A DNA stretch of 50,764 bases from Paraburkholderia tropica. Its GTDB lineage: Bacteria; Pseudomonadota; Gammaproteobacteria; Burkholderiales; Burkholderiaceae. Under the pieces are notes generated by a model. The model saw nothing but the letters and a program-made list of their open reading frames with translations, was not told the DNA's origin and did not search any database. The stretch spans positions 1 through 50,764 of the forward strand of contig NZ_FNZM01000034.1 of the NCBI RefSeq assembly GCF_900109265.1, written 5' to 3'. Shown here piece after piece: positions 34,327 to 42,571 of the stretch. Numbering within the stretch: position 1 is the first letter of the stretch; each line of letters starts with the position of its first letter. The translations under genes were made by a program, and so were the position numbers.

Positions 34327-35136
34327 TCAGGCCCGCGCCGGCTGCAGCTGGCGCTGACCGCTGCGACGGCTGACGACCACGAGCAGCACGAGCGCAAGCG
34401 TCAGCGCGGTCAGCATCGTGCTGATCGCGGCGATGGTCGGATCGATTTCGTCGCGCAGCGTGACGAACATCCGGCGCGTGAGCGTCTGGTTGTCGCCGCC
34501 CGACACGAACAGCGCGACGACCGTTTCGTCGAGCGCCTGAATGAACACGAACACCGCGCCGGAGATCACGCTCGAACGGATCTGCGGCAGCGTCACAGTC
34601 AGAAAGCTGCGAAGCCGGTTCATGCCGAGGCTGCGCGCCGCCATTTCCTGCGCGTGATCGAACGAGCGCAGATCGGCGCCGACCGAAATCAGCACGTAGG
34701 GCAGCCCGAGCATCGAATCGGCGATGATCAGACCGCCGAGCGTGTTCACGTAGCCGAACTTCGAATAGACGAAGAACACGCCCACCGCGACGATGATGAT
34801 CGGCACGATCATCGGCAGCATCAGCACGGTCTTCAGCGGGCGGATCAGCGGATGCTCGCCGTGCTCGATCGCGTAGGCGGCCGCCACACCGACCGGCGTC
34901 GCGATGCACGCGGCGGACAGCGAAGCGATCAGCGTCACGCGGGCGGCCGACAGCCATTCAGGATTGCCGAAGAACGACGCATACCAGCGCAGCGACAACG
35001 CGGGCGGCGGGAACGTCATGAAGCGCGTGTCGGAGAACGAGATCGGCACGACGATCAGCACCGGAATCATCAGGAACGCGAGGATCAACACCACCAGCAC
35101 GATCAGCGCGCCGCGCACGAACGGGTTCGGTCTCAT
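34327..35136 (-). CDS. ABC importer permease, PotC-like
   Basis: The start ATG 35136 overlaps the stop of the upstream permease as ATGA. The 269-residue protein has about six TM segments (ALIVLVVLILAFLMIPVLIV first). The EAA coupling loop is EMAARSLGMNRLRSFLTVTLP, which docks on the ATPase. It belongs to the binding-protein-dependent transport family of polyamine/thiamine/iron importers. It pairs with the neighbouring permease, the ATPase at 38161-39237 and the binding protein at 29943-31001. Confidence 0.93.
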   Translation of the reverse strand: MRPNPFVRGALIVLVVLILAFLMIPVLIVVPISFSDTRFMTFPPPALSLRWYASFFGNPEWLSAARVTLIASLSAACIATPVGVAAAYAIEHGEHPLIRPLKTVLMLPMIVPIIIVAVGVFFVYSKFGYVNTLGGLIIADSMLGLPYVLISVGADLRSFDHAQEMAARSLGMNRLRSFLTVTLPQIRSSVISGAVFVFIQALDETVVALFVSGGDNQTLTRRMFVTLRDEIDPTIAAISTMLTALTLALVLLVVVSRRSGQRQLQPARA

Positions 35137-36050
35137 TTCGCCCCCAGGGTCTTGTCGAGCGGAATCACGCGGCTCGCGAGGTAGAAGATCGCGAACACGC
35201 ACAGCAGCAACACGACGCACACGGAACTCGCCGCGCCCCAGCTGTTATAGATTTCGACGTTGCGGCTCACCACCATCGACACCATGATCGATTTGCCGCC
35301 GCCCATCAGCTCGGGCGTGATGTAGAAGCCGAGGCACAGCACGAAAACAAGCGTCACGCCCGCGACCACGCCGCCGAGCGAGAGCGGCAGGAACACGCGC
35401 AGGAACGCGTGCAGCGGCGTCGCGCCGAGACTCGCGGCCGCCTGCGAGAGATTGGTCGGGATCTTCTGCATCGCCGAATACAGCGGCAGCACCATGAACG
35501 GCAGCAGGATATGAACCATCGCGACGATCGTCCCGAACTCGTTGTAGGCGAGCTGAACGGGGCGATCGACGAGGCCGAAGGCCAGCAGCAGCTTGTTCAC
35601 GACGCCGGTGCGCTGCAACAGCACGAGCCACGCGTAAGTCCGCACCAGCACGCTGGTCCAGAACGGCAGGATCACCATGCCGAGAATCAGCGCGGCGAAG
35701 CGCGGCCGCACCGACGCGGCGAGATAAGCGACCGGATAGCCGAGCAGCAGCGTCGCGGCCGTCACGATCAGGCTCAGCTTGAACGTGAGCAGGAAAGTGT
35801 CGAGATAGGTGCCGCTGAACACGCGATAGTAGTTCGCGAGCGTGAAGCCGCCGTCCTGGCGGACCGACTGCCACGACAGCCACGCGAGCGGCACGACGAG
35901 CAGAATCACGACGACGGCCAGCGCCGGCGTCATCAGCAGAAGCATCGTGCGGTTTTCTCGGCGCTGATGGTGCCGCGCCGCGTCGGTCTCGTCGTGTTGC
36001 ATCGGTGCGGATCCGGAGTCTGAAACAAACGCTCTGGCAGTCGTCATCAT
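35133..36050 (-). CDS. ABC importer permease, PotB-like
   Basis: The start ATG 36050 overlaps the FAD oxidase stop as ATGA (36047-36050) and follows GGGG. This gives 305 residues. The frame from 36080 would lie within the oxidase gene. The N-terminal 35 residues are cytoplasmic and His/Arg-rich, followed by TM1 (MLLLMTPALAVVVILLVVPL). The EAA loop is QAAASLGATPLHAFLRVFLP. It is one half of the membrane channel of the importer. Confidence 0.92.
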   Translation of the reverse strand: MMTTARAFVSDSGSAPMQHDETDAARHHQRRENRTMLLLMTPALAVVVILLVVPLAWLSWQSVRQDGGFTLANYYRVFSGTYLDTFLLTFKLSLIVTAATLLLGYPVAYLAASVRPRFAALILGMVILPFWTSVLVRTYAWLVLLQRTGVVNKLLLAFGLVDRPVQLAYNEFGTIVAMVHILLPFMVLPLYSAMQKIPTNLSQAAASLGATPLHAFLRVFLPLSLGGVVAGVTLVFVLCLGFYITPELMGGGKSIMVSMVVSRNVEIYNSWGAASSVCVVLLLCVFAIFYLASRVIPLDKTLGAK

Positions 36051-37381
36051 GCCCCCATGGCATCGAGGAACTGGTACCACGCGGCCACGAGTCTGACACC
36101 TGGCGCACGCAGTGCGTGGAACGGCACGGGACGCAGCCCGTCCTGCGCGAGCAGCGCAAGATCGGGCGTCTCGCCGAGTGCGAGCGCGGCCGCGTGCTGG
36201 CCGATCAGGCTCGCCATCGCCACGCCCGCGCCGTTATAACCGACGCAGAACACCGTCGCGTCGTCCGCGCGGCCGACATGCGGCAGCGCATTGAAGGTCA
36301 TCCCGACATAACCGGACCAGCGGAACTCCACGCGAATATCGGCGAGATCCGGAAACAGTCCGACCATCGCGCGCCGCAGCGCCTCGAAGCCGGTGTCCTG
36401 GCCTTCCTTGCCGAACGCGTCGCGGCCGCCGAACAGCATGCGACCGTCCGCGCGCCGGAACCACTTCATCATGCGGCGCGTTTCGGTATAGCTGCGCCGC
36501 TGCGTCATCAGCTTCGCGTCGAGCGCGGCGGGCAGACGTTCGGTCGCGATCATCGCGCTGCGAAACGGCACCAGCTCGCGACGCATGGCGTCGGTCGCGG
36601 GCGTGAGGTCCGAATAGGCGTTGGTCGCGACGATCACCTGCCGCGCGCGCACCGTCGCGCCCGCCGTGCGCAGCGTGACGCCCGCGACGCCGGGCGCGCG
36701 GTCGATCGCGAGCACGGGCGTCGAGGTGTGGATCGGCACGCCGCGCGCCGCGAGCGAGCGCGCGATGCCCAGCACGTATTCGAGCGGCAGGATCGTGCCC
36801 GCATCGGCGCTGAGCACGCCACCGACAAAACCGGTCGAGCCGGTTTCGGCGCGCACTGCCTCACGCGACAGCACGGTCATCGAGCGGTCGCCGAGCGATG
36901 CGCGCACCCACACGGCTTCCGCGACGATCGACGCGAGCGCGCGCTCGGTATGGGCGCAGCGCAGGCTGCCGGTGCGTTCGAACTGCGCGCGCCCGATGCC
37001 GCATTCCTCGACCAGCGCCTCGACGGTGCGCACGCCGTCGTGCGCGAGACGATGCATGCGCTTCGCAACGTCGAGCCCGTGTGCACTGGCGATCGCCGAA
37101 AACGACGGGCGAAACTTGGACGACACGACGCCGCCGTTGCGCCCGCTCGCGCCCCACCCGACCGGATTCGCGTCGAGCACCGCGCACGACACGCCGCGCT
37201 GATGGAGCGCATGGGCGGCGCACAGGCCGGAATAACCGGCGCCGATCACGGCGACATCGACCTGCAGATCGCGCGTGAGCGGCCCCGCGCCGACCGGCGC
37301 GTCGAACGAACCGGCCTCGCCGGCCAGATGACGCCAGAGCGAATCCGGCTGCGGCGAGGTCGAAACGGGCGGCGCGAGCAT
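36047..37381 (-). CDS. FAD-dependent amine/amino-acid oxidoreductase (DAO family, PuuB-like)
   Basis: The 444-residue protein has the dinucleotide-binding VDVAVIGAGYSGLCAAHAL (about 41-59) followed by the DAO-family GWGASGRNGGVVSSKF. The C-terminal FAD-contact region is GYVGMTFNALPHVG ... VFCVGYNGAGVAMASLIG. The closest known style is gamma-glutamylputrescine oxidase and related amine oxidases, which convert an amine to an aldehyde with release of ammonia and H2O2. It starts 2 nt after the HAD stop and overlaps the permease start by 4 nt, so it is tightly coupled to transport. No gamma-glutamylpolyamine synthetase is present nearby, so a standard Puu route is not supported here. Confidence 0.9.
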   Translation of the reverse strand: MLAPPVSTSPQPDSLWRHLAGEAGSFDAPVGAGPLTRDLQVDVAVIGAGYSGLCAAHALHQRGVSCAVLDANPVGWGASGRNGGVVSSKFRPSFSAIASAHGLDVAKRMHRLAHDGVRTVEALVEECGIGRAQFERTGSLRCAHTERALASIVAEAVWVRASLGDRSMTVLSREAVRAETGSTGFVGGVLSADAGTILPLEYVLGIARSLAARGVPIHTSTPVLAIDRAPGVAGVTLRTAGATVRARQVIVATNAYSDLTPATDAMRRELVPFRSAMIATERLPAALDAKLMTQRRSYTETRRMMKWFRRADGRMLFGGRDAFGKEGQDTGFEALRRAMVGLFPDLADIRVEFRWSGYVGMTFNALPHVGRADDATVFCVGYNGAGVAMASLIGQHAAALALGETPDLALLAQDGLRPVPFHALRAPGVRLVAAWYQFLDAMGA

Positions 37382-37383
37382 TG

Positions 37384-38094
37384 TCAGGCCGCGCAGAGTT
37401 CGGCTTCGACGGCGTCGGCGAGCGCCGCGAGCGTCGGGAAGCAGAACGTCGGCGTCGTCACTTTTTCCGGCTCCGGCGTGCCGCCGAAACCGGCCTGGCC
37501 GCGTCGGCGCTCGATCCAGCAGGTCGAATAACCCAGTTCGGTCGCAATGCCGATGTCGTGATACTGGCTCTGCGCCGTGTGCAGGATTTCGCCGAACTTG
37601 TAGCCGAACGCCGCCTGGCGGCCACGGTTATAGGCAAAAAATTGCGGATCGGGTTTGGCCACGCCGGTTTCGTCGCAGCAGACGGTGTCGTCGAACGGAT
37701 CGCCGAGCGTGTGCGCATACGCGGAGAGCGCGACGCGGTCGGCGTTCGTCATCGCGACGAGGCGGAAGTGTTTGCGCAGCCGCTTCAGCGCCTCGACCGA
37801 ATCCTCGAACGCCGGCCAGTCGAGCACGTCGCGCTGGAACGCGGCGGCCGTCGTCGCATCGCCCGGCAGATCCAGTTCGGCGGCCAGCGACAGCCACACG
37901 TTGGCCATTTCGTGGCTCGACCGGCCGTAGAACTTCGCCCGGCCGCGCAGATACGGCGCGAAAATCTGGTCATCGGTCAGATCCTTCGCGGCCGGACCGC
38001 CTAGGCGGCGAACCGAAGTCAGCACGCCTTGTTCGAAGTTGATCAGCGTGCCGACGACGTCGAACGTCAGCACCTTGAAATCGGTGAGCTTCAT
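37384..38094 (-). CDS. HAD-superfamily hydrolase, haloacid dehalogenase type II-like (copy 1)
   Basis: The 236-residue protein has the HAD motif I nucleophile Asp12 (LTFDVVGTLINF), motif II Thr116 (AMTNAD), motif III Lys147 (VAKPDP) and the motif IV region AQSQYHDIGIATELG (Asp180), then CWIERR. The motif IV segment differs from true L-2-haloacid dehalogenases (SSNAWD): the catalytic-site Asn is missing. Dehalogenase activity is therefore doubtful, and a phosphatase or other hydrolase role is possible. AAGGA precedes ATG 38094. It sits inside the importer operon between ATPase and oxidase. A paralogue is at 40883-41581. Confidence 0.85.
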   Translation of the reverse strand: MKLTDFKVLTFDVVGTLINFEQGVLTSVRRLGGPAAKDLTDDQIFAPYLRGRAKFYGRSSHEMANVWLSLAAELDLPGDATTAAAFQRDVLDWPAFEDSVEALKRLRKHFRLVAMTNADRVALSAYAHTLGDPFDDTVCCDETGVAKPDPQFFAYNRGRQAAFGYKFGEILHTAQSQYHDIGIATELGYSTCWIERRRGQAGFGGTPEPEKVTTPTFCFPTLAALADAVEAELCAA

Positions 38095-38160
38095 GAATGG
38101 ATCCTTGATTGCGTTGCGGTTGGCTGGAAAGACGGCATGCGCGGCGATCGCGCCGCACGG

Positions 38161-39237
38161 TCACGCCGGTACGACGATCGTGTCGCGTGGACTGAGGGCG
38201 ACGGAAACGGGAGAGCCGGGCGCAGGAATCCGATGCCGCGCATCGTGATTGCCCGGCTGGCGCAGGCTGAGCGACGTGCCGTCCGCGAGCTTCGCGAACA
38301 CGCGCAGACTCTCGCCCTGATACAGCACTTCGGTCACGCGCGCCGAGAGGCGGTTGGCGTCGGGCGCGGCGTCGCCGCTGTCGATCACGAGCTTCTCGGT
38401 CTGCACCGCGAGCAGCAGTTTGTCGGCGTCCGGCAGCGGTTCGGCGGAGCGCAGCACCGCATCGCCGAGGCGCACCGCGTCGTCGCCCGCGCGCGTGACG
38501 GGCAGCAAGGTCGCCTCGCCGATAAAGCTCGCCACGAACGCATTGCAGGGCCGGTCGTACAGGCGCTCGGGCGTGTCGATCTGCACCAGCTTGCCATTCT
38601 TCAGGACAGCGACACGATCGCTCATCGTCAGCGCCTCGCGCTGGTCGTGCGTCACATAGACGATCGTCGCGCCAAGCCGGCGATGCAGCGCGCGCAGCTC
38701 GATCTGCATCGTCTCGCGCAATTGCTTGTCGAGCGCGGACAGCGGTTCGTCCATCAGGATCAGTTGCGGTTCGAACACCATCGCGCGCGCCAGCGCGACG
38801 CGCTGGCGCTGGCCGCCCGAGAGTTCGCTGATGCGCCGGCCCTCGTAGCCGCGCAATTCGACCATCGCCAGCGCGTCGGCGACCTTGCGGGCCCAGCCCG
38901 CTTTCGGCTCGCGGCGCGCGCGCAGCGGAAAGGCGACGTTCTCGCCCACCGTCATGTGCGGAAACAACGCGTAGTTCTGGAACACGATGCCGATGTCGCG
39001 CTTGTGCGGCGGCGCGAATGTAATGTCGCGCTCGCCGACCCAGACGCTGCCGCTGGACGGCTGCACGAAACCGCCGAGAATCCCGAGCAAGGTGGTCTTG
39101 CCCGAGCCGGACGGCCCGAGCAGCGAGACGAATTCCCCCTGAGCGACGTCGAGCGACACATCGTCGAGCGCGACGACATGGCCATAACGTTTGACCGCCG
39201 ATCGAATCGATACGCCTGCCTTTACTCGTGCGTCCAT
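38161..39237 (-). CDS. ABC importer ATPase, PotA-like
   Basis: The 358-residue protein has Walker A LLGPSGSGKTT, Q-loop VFQNYALFPHMTV, signature LSGGQRQRVALARAM, Walker B LILMDEPLSALD, switch His VYVTHDQ and a C-terminal TOBE domain (about 270-355). GGGAG lies 7 nt before ATG 39237. This is the CUT2/polyamine-type ATPase that energises the two permeases downstream in the same operon. It is the first gene of the operon and is divergent from a LysR gene across 99 nt. Confidence 0.94.
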   Translation of the reverse strand: MDARVKAGVSIRSAVKRYGHVVALDDVSLDVAQGEFVSLLGPSGSGKTTLLGILGGFVQPSSGSVWVGERDITFAPPHKRDIGIVFQNYALFPHMTVGENVAFPLRARREPKAGWARKVADALAMVELRGYEGRRISELSGGQRQRVALARAMVFEPQLILMDEPLSALDKQLRETMQIELRALHRRLGATIVYVTHDQREALTMSDRVAVLKNGKLVQIDTPERLYDRPCNAFVASFIGEATLLPVTRAGDDAVRLGDAVLRSAEPLPDADKLLLAVQTEKLVIDSGDAAPDANRLSARVTEVLYQGESLRVFAKLADGTSLSLRQPGNHDARHRIPAPGSPVSVALSPRDTIVVPA

Positions 39238-39298
39238 CGTCGTGCTCCCGCCTTTCAGTCAGTGTTCAACCAAGAATAGGCGGCGATTTTTTTGGCGG

Positions 39299-39312
39299 CA
39301 ATTCCCGAATTG
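39299..39312. promoter_or_regulatory. candidate LysR site in the ATPase/lysR intergenic region
   Basis: CAATT-CCCG-AATTG (39299-39312) is a perfect inverted repeat in the 99-nt divergent spacer, 24 nt before the LysR start and 62 nt before the ATPase start. A direct repeat ATCAGG (39317 and 39329 area) follows. Assignment is by position only. Confidence 0.4.
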
Positions 39313-39336
39313 TTGGATCAGGCATAACATCAGGTC

Positions 39337-40296
39337 ATGCCAAACCTTCGCCGAAAACTGCCGAGCGCCAACGCGCTGTTCGTCTTCGAGGCGGCGGCGC
39401 GTTGCGGGAACTTCACGCGCGCCGCCCAGGAGCTCTATGTCAGCCAGCCCGCCGTGAGCCGCATGCTGGCGCGCATGGAGGATCACATCGGCGTGCGGCT
39501 GTTCGAGCGCGTCCATGGCGGCATCGAGCTGACCGAGAACGGCCGCATTCTGTACCGCAAGATTTCCGAGGGACTGAACGGCATCGAGGAAGCGATTCTC
39601 GATATCGAGGCCCGCGCGACGGGCGTCGAGCCGGTCACGCTGTCGGTGTCGACCGCCTTCACCACGCACTGGCTGATGCCGCGCATGAGCCGCCTGAACG
39701 AGGCGTTTCCTTCCGTGGATCTGCGCTTTCAGCTGATCTCGGGCCGGATCGGCGGCCCGCTCGGCGACGTCGATCTTGGCATGCGTTTTCTGCACGAAGC
39801 GGAAATGGGGGAAAACAGCATCAGGGTTATGCCTGAGGTGCTGCTGCCCGTCTGCAATCCGCACTATCAGGAACTCGCGCGCGGCGTCGACTGGCTGGCG
39901 CACGGCGACACCGTGATCGTCATGGACGACGAGGAACGCGGCTGGCACGCGCGCTTCGCAGCGTTCGCGAACGAGACGCGGCGCGCGGCAAGCGTATTGA
40001 GCTTCAACGATTACGCCATCGTCGTGCAGGCCGCGCTGCTCGGTCAGGGCCTCGCGCTCGGCTGGGTCAACGTCGTGATGCACTGGCTCGCGCAACGCGC
40101 GCTGGTGCCCGCCGTGGACGAACTGCAGGTGACGAACCGGCTGTGCTGCCTGTCGTGGGCGCCGGGACGACCGCTTCGGCCCATCGTCGCGGAAGTGCGC
40201 GACTGGCTGCTGGCCGAGATGCGCGCCGACCTCGCCGCGGTCGACAGCGCGTATCCGTCGCTCGGGCTCGCCGCGGCGCTTTCTTGTACGACGTGA
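39337..40296 (+). CDS. LysR family regulator (GcvA-like), probably of the importer operon
   Basis: The 319-residue protein has the winged HTH at about 12-70 (FVFEAAARCGNFTRAAQEL, VSQPAVSRMLARMEDHIG), the GcvA-type arrangement. The effector domain begins about residue 95 (VTLSVSTAFTTHWLMPRM) and contains DVDLGMRF. It is divergent from the importer/HAD/oxidase operon and so is the natural candidate for its regulation. The inducer is likely the imported compound or a product of it. Confidence 0.93.
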   Translation: MPNLRRKLPSANALFVFEAAARCGNFTRAAQELYVSQPAVSRMLARMEDHIGVRLFERVHGGIELTENGRILYRKISEGLNGIEEAILDIEARATGVEPVTLSVSTAFTTHWLMPRMSRLNEAFPSVDLRFQLISGRIGGPLGDVDLGMRFLHEAEMGENSIRVMPEVLLPVCNPHYQELARGVDWLAHGDTVIVMDDEERGWHARFAAFANETRRAASVLSFNDYAIVVQAALLGQGLALGWVNVVMHWLAQRALVPAVDELQVTNRLCCLSWAPGRPLRPIVAEVRDWLLAEMRADLAAVDSAYPSLGLAAALSCTT

Positions 40297-40370
40297 TGCC
40301 CCGCTTGCCCCCGCATTTTCTACGGAGCCGCCCTCCGTCATCGCGATTTGATACTGCCTGACGCGGGCAA

Positions 40371-40886
40371 ATGAGTTTTTTCGGTGGCACGAGCAATCGT
40401 AAGCTCTCCACTATGAAATTCATGTCCGACCTTGCTCAGGCAGCGAGCGCCGCCAACGCTGCAGCCATGAACGCATCTTGCGTCCGCACCGGCGGCACGC
40501 GCGCGCTGAACGGCTTGCGCACGCGTGCGGGCGTCGAACTCGCGATTGCGCAGATTCACGCCAGCCCCGCCAGCGATCTGAGCGTCGCGGCGCTGGCCGC
40601 ACGCGCCTGTCTCAGCATGTGGCGCTTCACCGTCATCTTCAAAGGACTGACCGGCGAATCGCCGCATCGCTATGTGACGCGCGTTCGGGTTGGGCATGCG
40701 CAGCACCTGCTGCGCCAGGGCGTCACGCCCGTCGACGCCGCGCAGGCGTCGGGCTTCTACGACCAGAGTCATCTGTCGCGCAGCATGAAAGCGAGCTGCG
40801 GGATGAGCCCCAAACAGTTTCAGCAACATCACACCGGCGACACGTCGGCTCTCTTCTCTTCCCTTTCATCCGCGAGCTATACATGA
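40371..40886 (+). CDS. short AraC-type DNA-binding protein (HTH domain only)
   Basis: The 171-residue protein lacks the N-terminal ligand domain of typical 250-330-aa AraC regulators. Residues about 55-155 form the two-HTH domain (VELAIAQIHASPASDLSVAA, CLSMWRFTVIFKGLTGESPH, HLLRQGVTPVDAAQASGF, DQSHLSRSMKASCGMSPKQF). The TGA overlaps the ATG of the second HAD gene as ATGA (40883-40886), so the two are translationally coupled. ATG 40413 is an alternative start; neither has a good ribosome site. It could be a SoxS/MarA-type constitutive activator or a truncated sensor. Confidence 0.85.
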   Translation: MSFFGGTSNRKLSTMKFMSDLAQAASAANAAAMNASCVRTGGTRALNGLRTRAGVELAIAQIHASPASDLSVAALAARACLSMWRFTVIFKGLTGESPHRYVTRVRVGHAQHLLRQGVTPVDAAQASGFYDQSHLSRSMKASCGMSPKQFQQHHTGDTSALFSSLSSASYT

Positions 40887-41581
40887 GTCTGAAACGCTTC
40901 AAAGTCTTGACGTTCGACGTCGTCGGTACCCTCATCGATTTCGAGCGCGGCATGCTGAACTACCTGCATCAGGTGGCCGGCGACGCCAAAGTCTCGGACG
41001 AAGATTTCCTCGCCGCCTATCGCCAGGCGCGCAAGCGCGCGGGCACGATCTGGTATCCCGACGATCTCGAACTGTGCTGGAAGCTGATCGCGCCGCGCCT
41101 CGGCCTGCCCGAGAGCGACGAGGTCGCAAAAGGCTTTCGCGATTCGGTCTCGGAGTGGCCCGCATTTCCGGACTCCGTTGAAGCACTCAAGCGCCTCGCC
41201 CAGCACTTCAAGCTGGTGACGATGACGAACGCGCAAACGTGGGCGCTCGCGCATTTCTCGAAGACGCTCGGCGAGCCGTTCTCGATGCTGCTCGCCTGCG
41301 ACGACGCGCTGTGCGAAAAGCCGGACGCGCGCTATTTCGCGTACGCGCGCGGTCGCTACGAACAGGCCTGGGGCTTCCGCCAGGAAGACAATCTGCACGT
41401 GGCGCAGAGCCAGTATCACGACATCGGCATCGCCCGCGAGCTGGGCATCACGAGCTGCTGGATCGAGCGCCGTCATGGCATGCCCAGCTCGGGCGGCACG
41501 ATCGAGTCCGCTCACACGGTCCCCGACTACCACTTCCACACACTCGCGCAACTCGCCGATGCCGTGGAAGCCGGCCAATAA
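40883..41581 (+). CDS. HAD-superfamily hydrolase, haloacid dehalogenase type II-like (copy 2)
   Basis: The 232-residue protein is clearly paralogous to the HAD at 37384-38094. Shared features are LTFDVVGTLIDFERG (nucleophile Asp12), PAFPDSVEALKRL, VTMTNAQTW, CEKPDARYFAY (Lys146), HVAQSQYHDIGIARELG (Asp180) and SCWIERRHG. As in copy 1, the haloacid dehalogenase Asn in motif IV is replaced. It starts on the ATGA of the AraC-type gene and is followed 20 nt later by a cupin gene. The pairing of each HAD copy with an amine-oxidation cluster suggests related substrates. Confidence 0.86.
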   Translation: MSLKRFKVLTFDVVGTLIDFERGMLNYLHQVAGDAKVSDEDFLAAYRQARKRAGTIWYPDDLELCWKLIAPRLGLPESDEVAKGFRDSVSEWPAFPDSVEALKRLAQHFKLVTMTNAQTWALAHFSKTLGEPFSMLLACDDALCEKPDARYFAYARGRYEQAWGFRQEDNLHVAQSQYHDIGIARELGITSCWIERRHGMPSSGGTIESAHTVPDYHFHTLAQLADAVEAGQ

Positions 41582-41601
41582 ACGGGACGCACGATCACAT
41601 C

Positions 41602-41958
41602 ATGCCGATCACCATTCTTTCGCAAAGCGCGCAATGCCAGGACCTCACGCCCGCGGGCGCGGTGGGCGCGCCGCTCACCGAACCGGCCTGCACGACGCAG
41701 ACGCTGGAAGTGCCGCTCGAAGGCTCGGGCGACAATCGCTCGGGACTGTGGGAGGTGTCAGTGGGACGCTTCTCGCGTCATCTGGCCAATGCCGAAGTCA
41801 TGCACATTCTCGCGGGCGAATGCACGTTCACGCCGACCGGCGGCGAAGCGCGCGCGATCAAGGCAGGCGACACGCTGTTTTTTCCGGCGAACACCACCGG
41901 CGTCTGGGATATCAAGACCCCGCTGCGCAAGGTCTATGTCGTCATGGCCGATAACTAA
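41602..41958 (+). CDS. cupin-domain protein (EutQ/DUF861-like)
   Basis: The 118-residue protein has a single cupin barrel: LWEVSVGRFSRHLANAEVMHILAGECTFTPTGG (with Glu and His near motif 1) and AIKAGDTLFFPANTTGVWDI. This is the cupin_3/DUF861 style, with a Trp before the last strand and few metal-binding His residues. Such small cupins recur next to amine and amino-acid oxidation genes, with unclear roles. It probably shares an mRNA with the AraC-type and HAD genes. A strong hairpin follows its stop. Confidence 0.85.
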   Translation: MPITILSQSAQCQDLTPAGAVGAPLTEPACTTQTLEVPLEGSGDNRSGLWEVSVGRFSRHLANAEVMHILAGECTFTPTGGEARAIKAGDTLFFPANTTGVWDIKTPLRKVYVVMADN

Positions 41959-41972
41959 TATTAATTAATATT
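41957..41972. repeat. perfect 16-bp AT palindrome at the cupin stop
   Basis: AATATTAATTAATATT (41957-41972) is a perfect palindrome that begins within the cupin TAA stop codon. It is strikingly AT-rich for this genome. Confidence 0.85.
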
Positions 41973-41998
41973 GATTCGGACTTCGTAGCATTTGAATG

Positions 41999-42029
41999 AC
42001 GATGCGCTCTCATCGCGAGAGCGCATCGT
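41999..42029. terminator. 13-bp perfect hairpin between convergent cupin and AsnC genes
   Basis: ACGATGCGCTCTC (41999-42011), loop ATCGC, GAGAGCGCATCGT (42017-42029) is perfect over 13 bp. It ends 15 nt before the AsnC stop, so it can serve both convergent transcripts. The tails are only mildly T-rich. Confidence 0.8.
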
Positions 42030-42043
42030 ATGTCACGGCATAC

Positions 42044-42538
42044 TCAGACTTTACCGCCAAAGACTTTCTCGATCGGATAATGCGTCTTGATGAAAGGCGA
42101 TTTGATCACGATATAGCTGAAGTATTTCTCGATGCCGACGTTGCGCTCCAGCAGCCCTTCCATGACTTCCTGATAGTGATTGACGCCGCGCGCCACGACC
42201 TTGAGCAGATAATCGTAGCCGCCGCTCACCAGATGACATTCGATCACTTCGTCGAGTTCCTTGACGGCTTTCTCGAAGCGGATGAAATCCTCGCGATGAT
42301 GGTCGGACAAGGTGACTTCCGTGAACACGGTCAGGATGTCACCGATCTTCTCCATGCAGATCTGCGCGCTGTATCCGCTGATAAAACCCGCCTGCTCCAG
42401 GCGCTTGACCCGGTTGAGGCACGGACTCGCCGACAACCCGACCGCTTCGGCCAGATCCACGTTGGTCATGCGCCCGTTATTCTGAAGCTGGCTCAGGATC
42501 CGCAAATCCAGTCGGTCCAGCTGCATATTTGTACTCAT
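42044..42538 (-). CDS. Lrp/AsnC family transcriptional regulator
   Basis: The 164-residue protein has the AsnC HTH (about 8-58: LDRLDLRILSQLQNNGRM, NVDLAEAVGLSASPCLNRVK) and the RAM ligand-binding domain (VFTEVTLSDHHREDFIRF, CHLVSGGYDYLLKVVARGV). Members sense amino acids and often control their catabolism. It lies 33 nt after the GNAT gene on the same strand. The promoter of that pair faces the FAD-oxidase/importer operon. An inverted repeat at 43765-43779 is a candidate site. Confidence 0.94.
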   Translation of the reverse strand: MSTNMQLDRLDLRILSQLQNNGRMTNVDLAEAVGLSASPCLNRVKRLEQAGFISGYSAQICMEKIGDILTVFTEVTLSDHHREDFIRFEKAVKELDEVIECHLVSGGYDYLLKVVARGVNHYQEVMEGLLERNVGIEKYFSYIVIKSPFIKTHYPIEKVFGGKV

Positions 42539-42571
42539 ACCGCGGTTCCCTAATGTTCCGATACGGGTCGT

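Noticed and set aside
33364..35184. 606-codon plus-strand frame over the aldehyde dehydrogenase and permease genes
   Set aside because: It overlaps two genes with catalytic and EAA motifs on the other strand; its sequence is Arg/His/Asp-rich without domains.
37384..38094. Evidence for haloacid degradation
   Set aside because: Motif IV lacks the dehalogenase Asn, and no haloacid permease is present; the family name alone is not enough.
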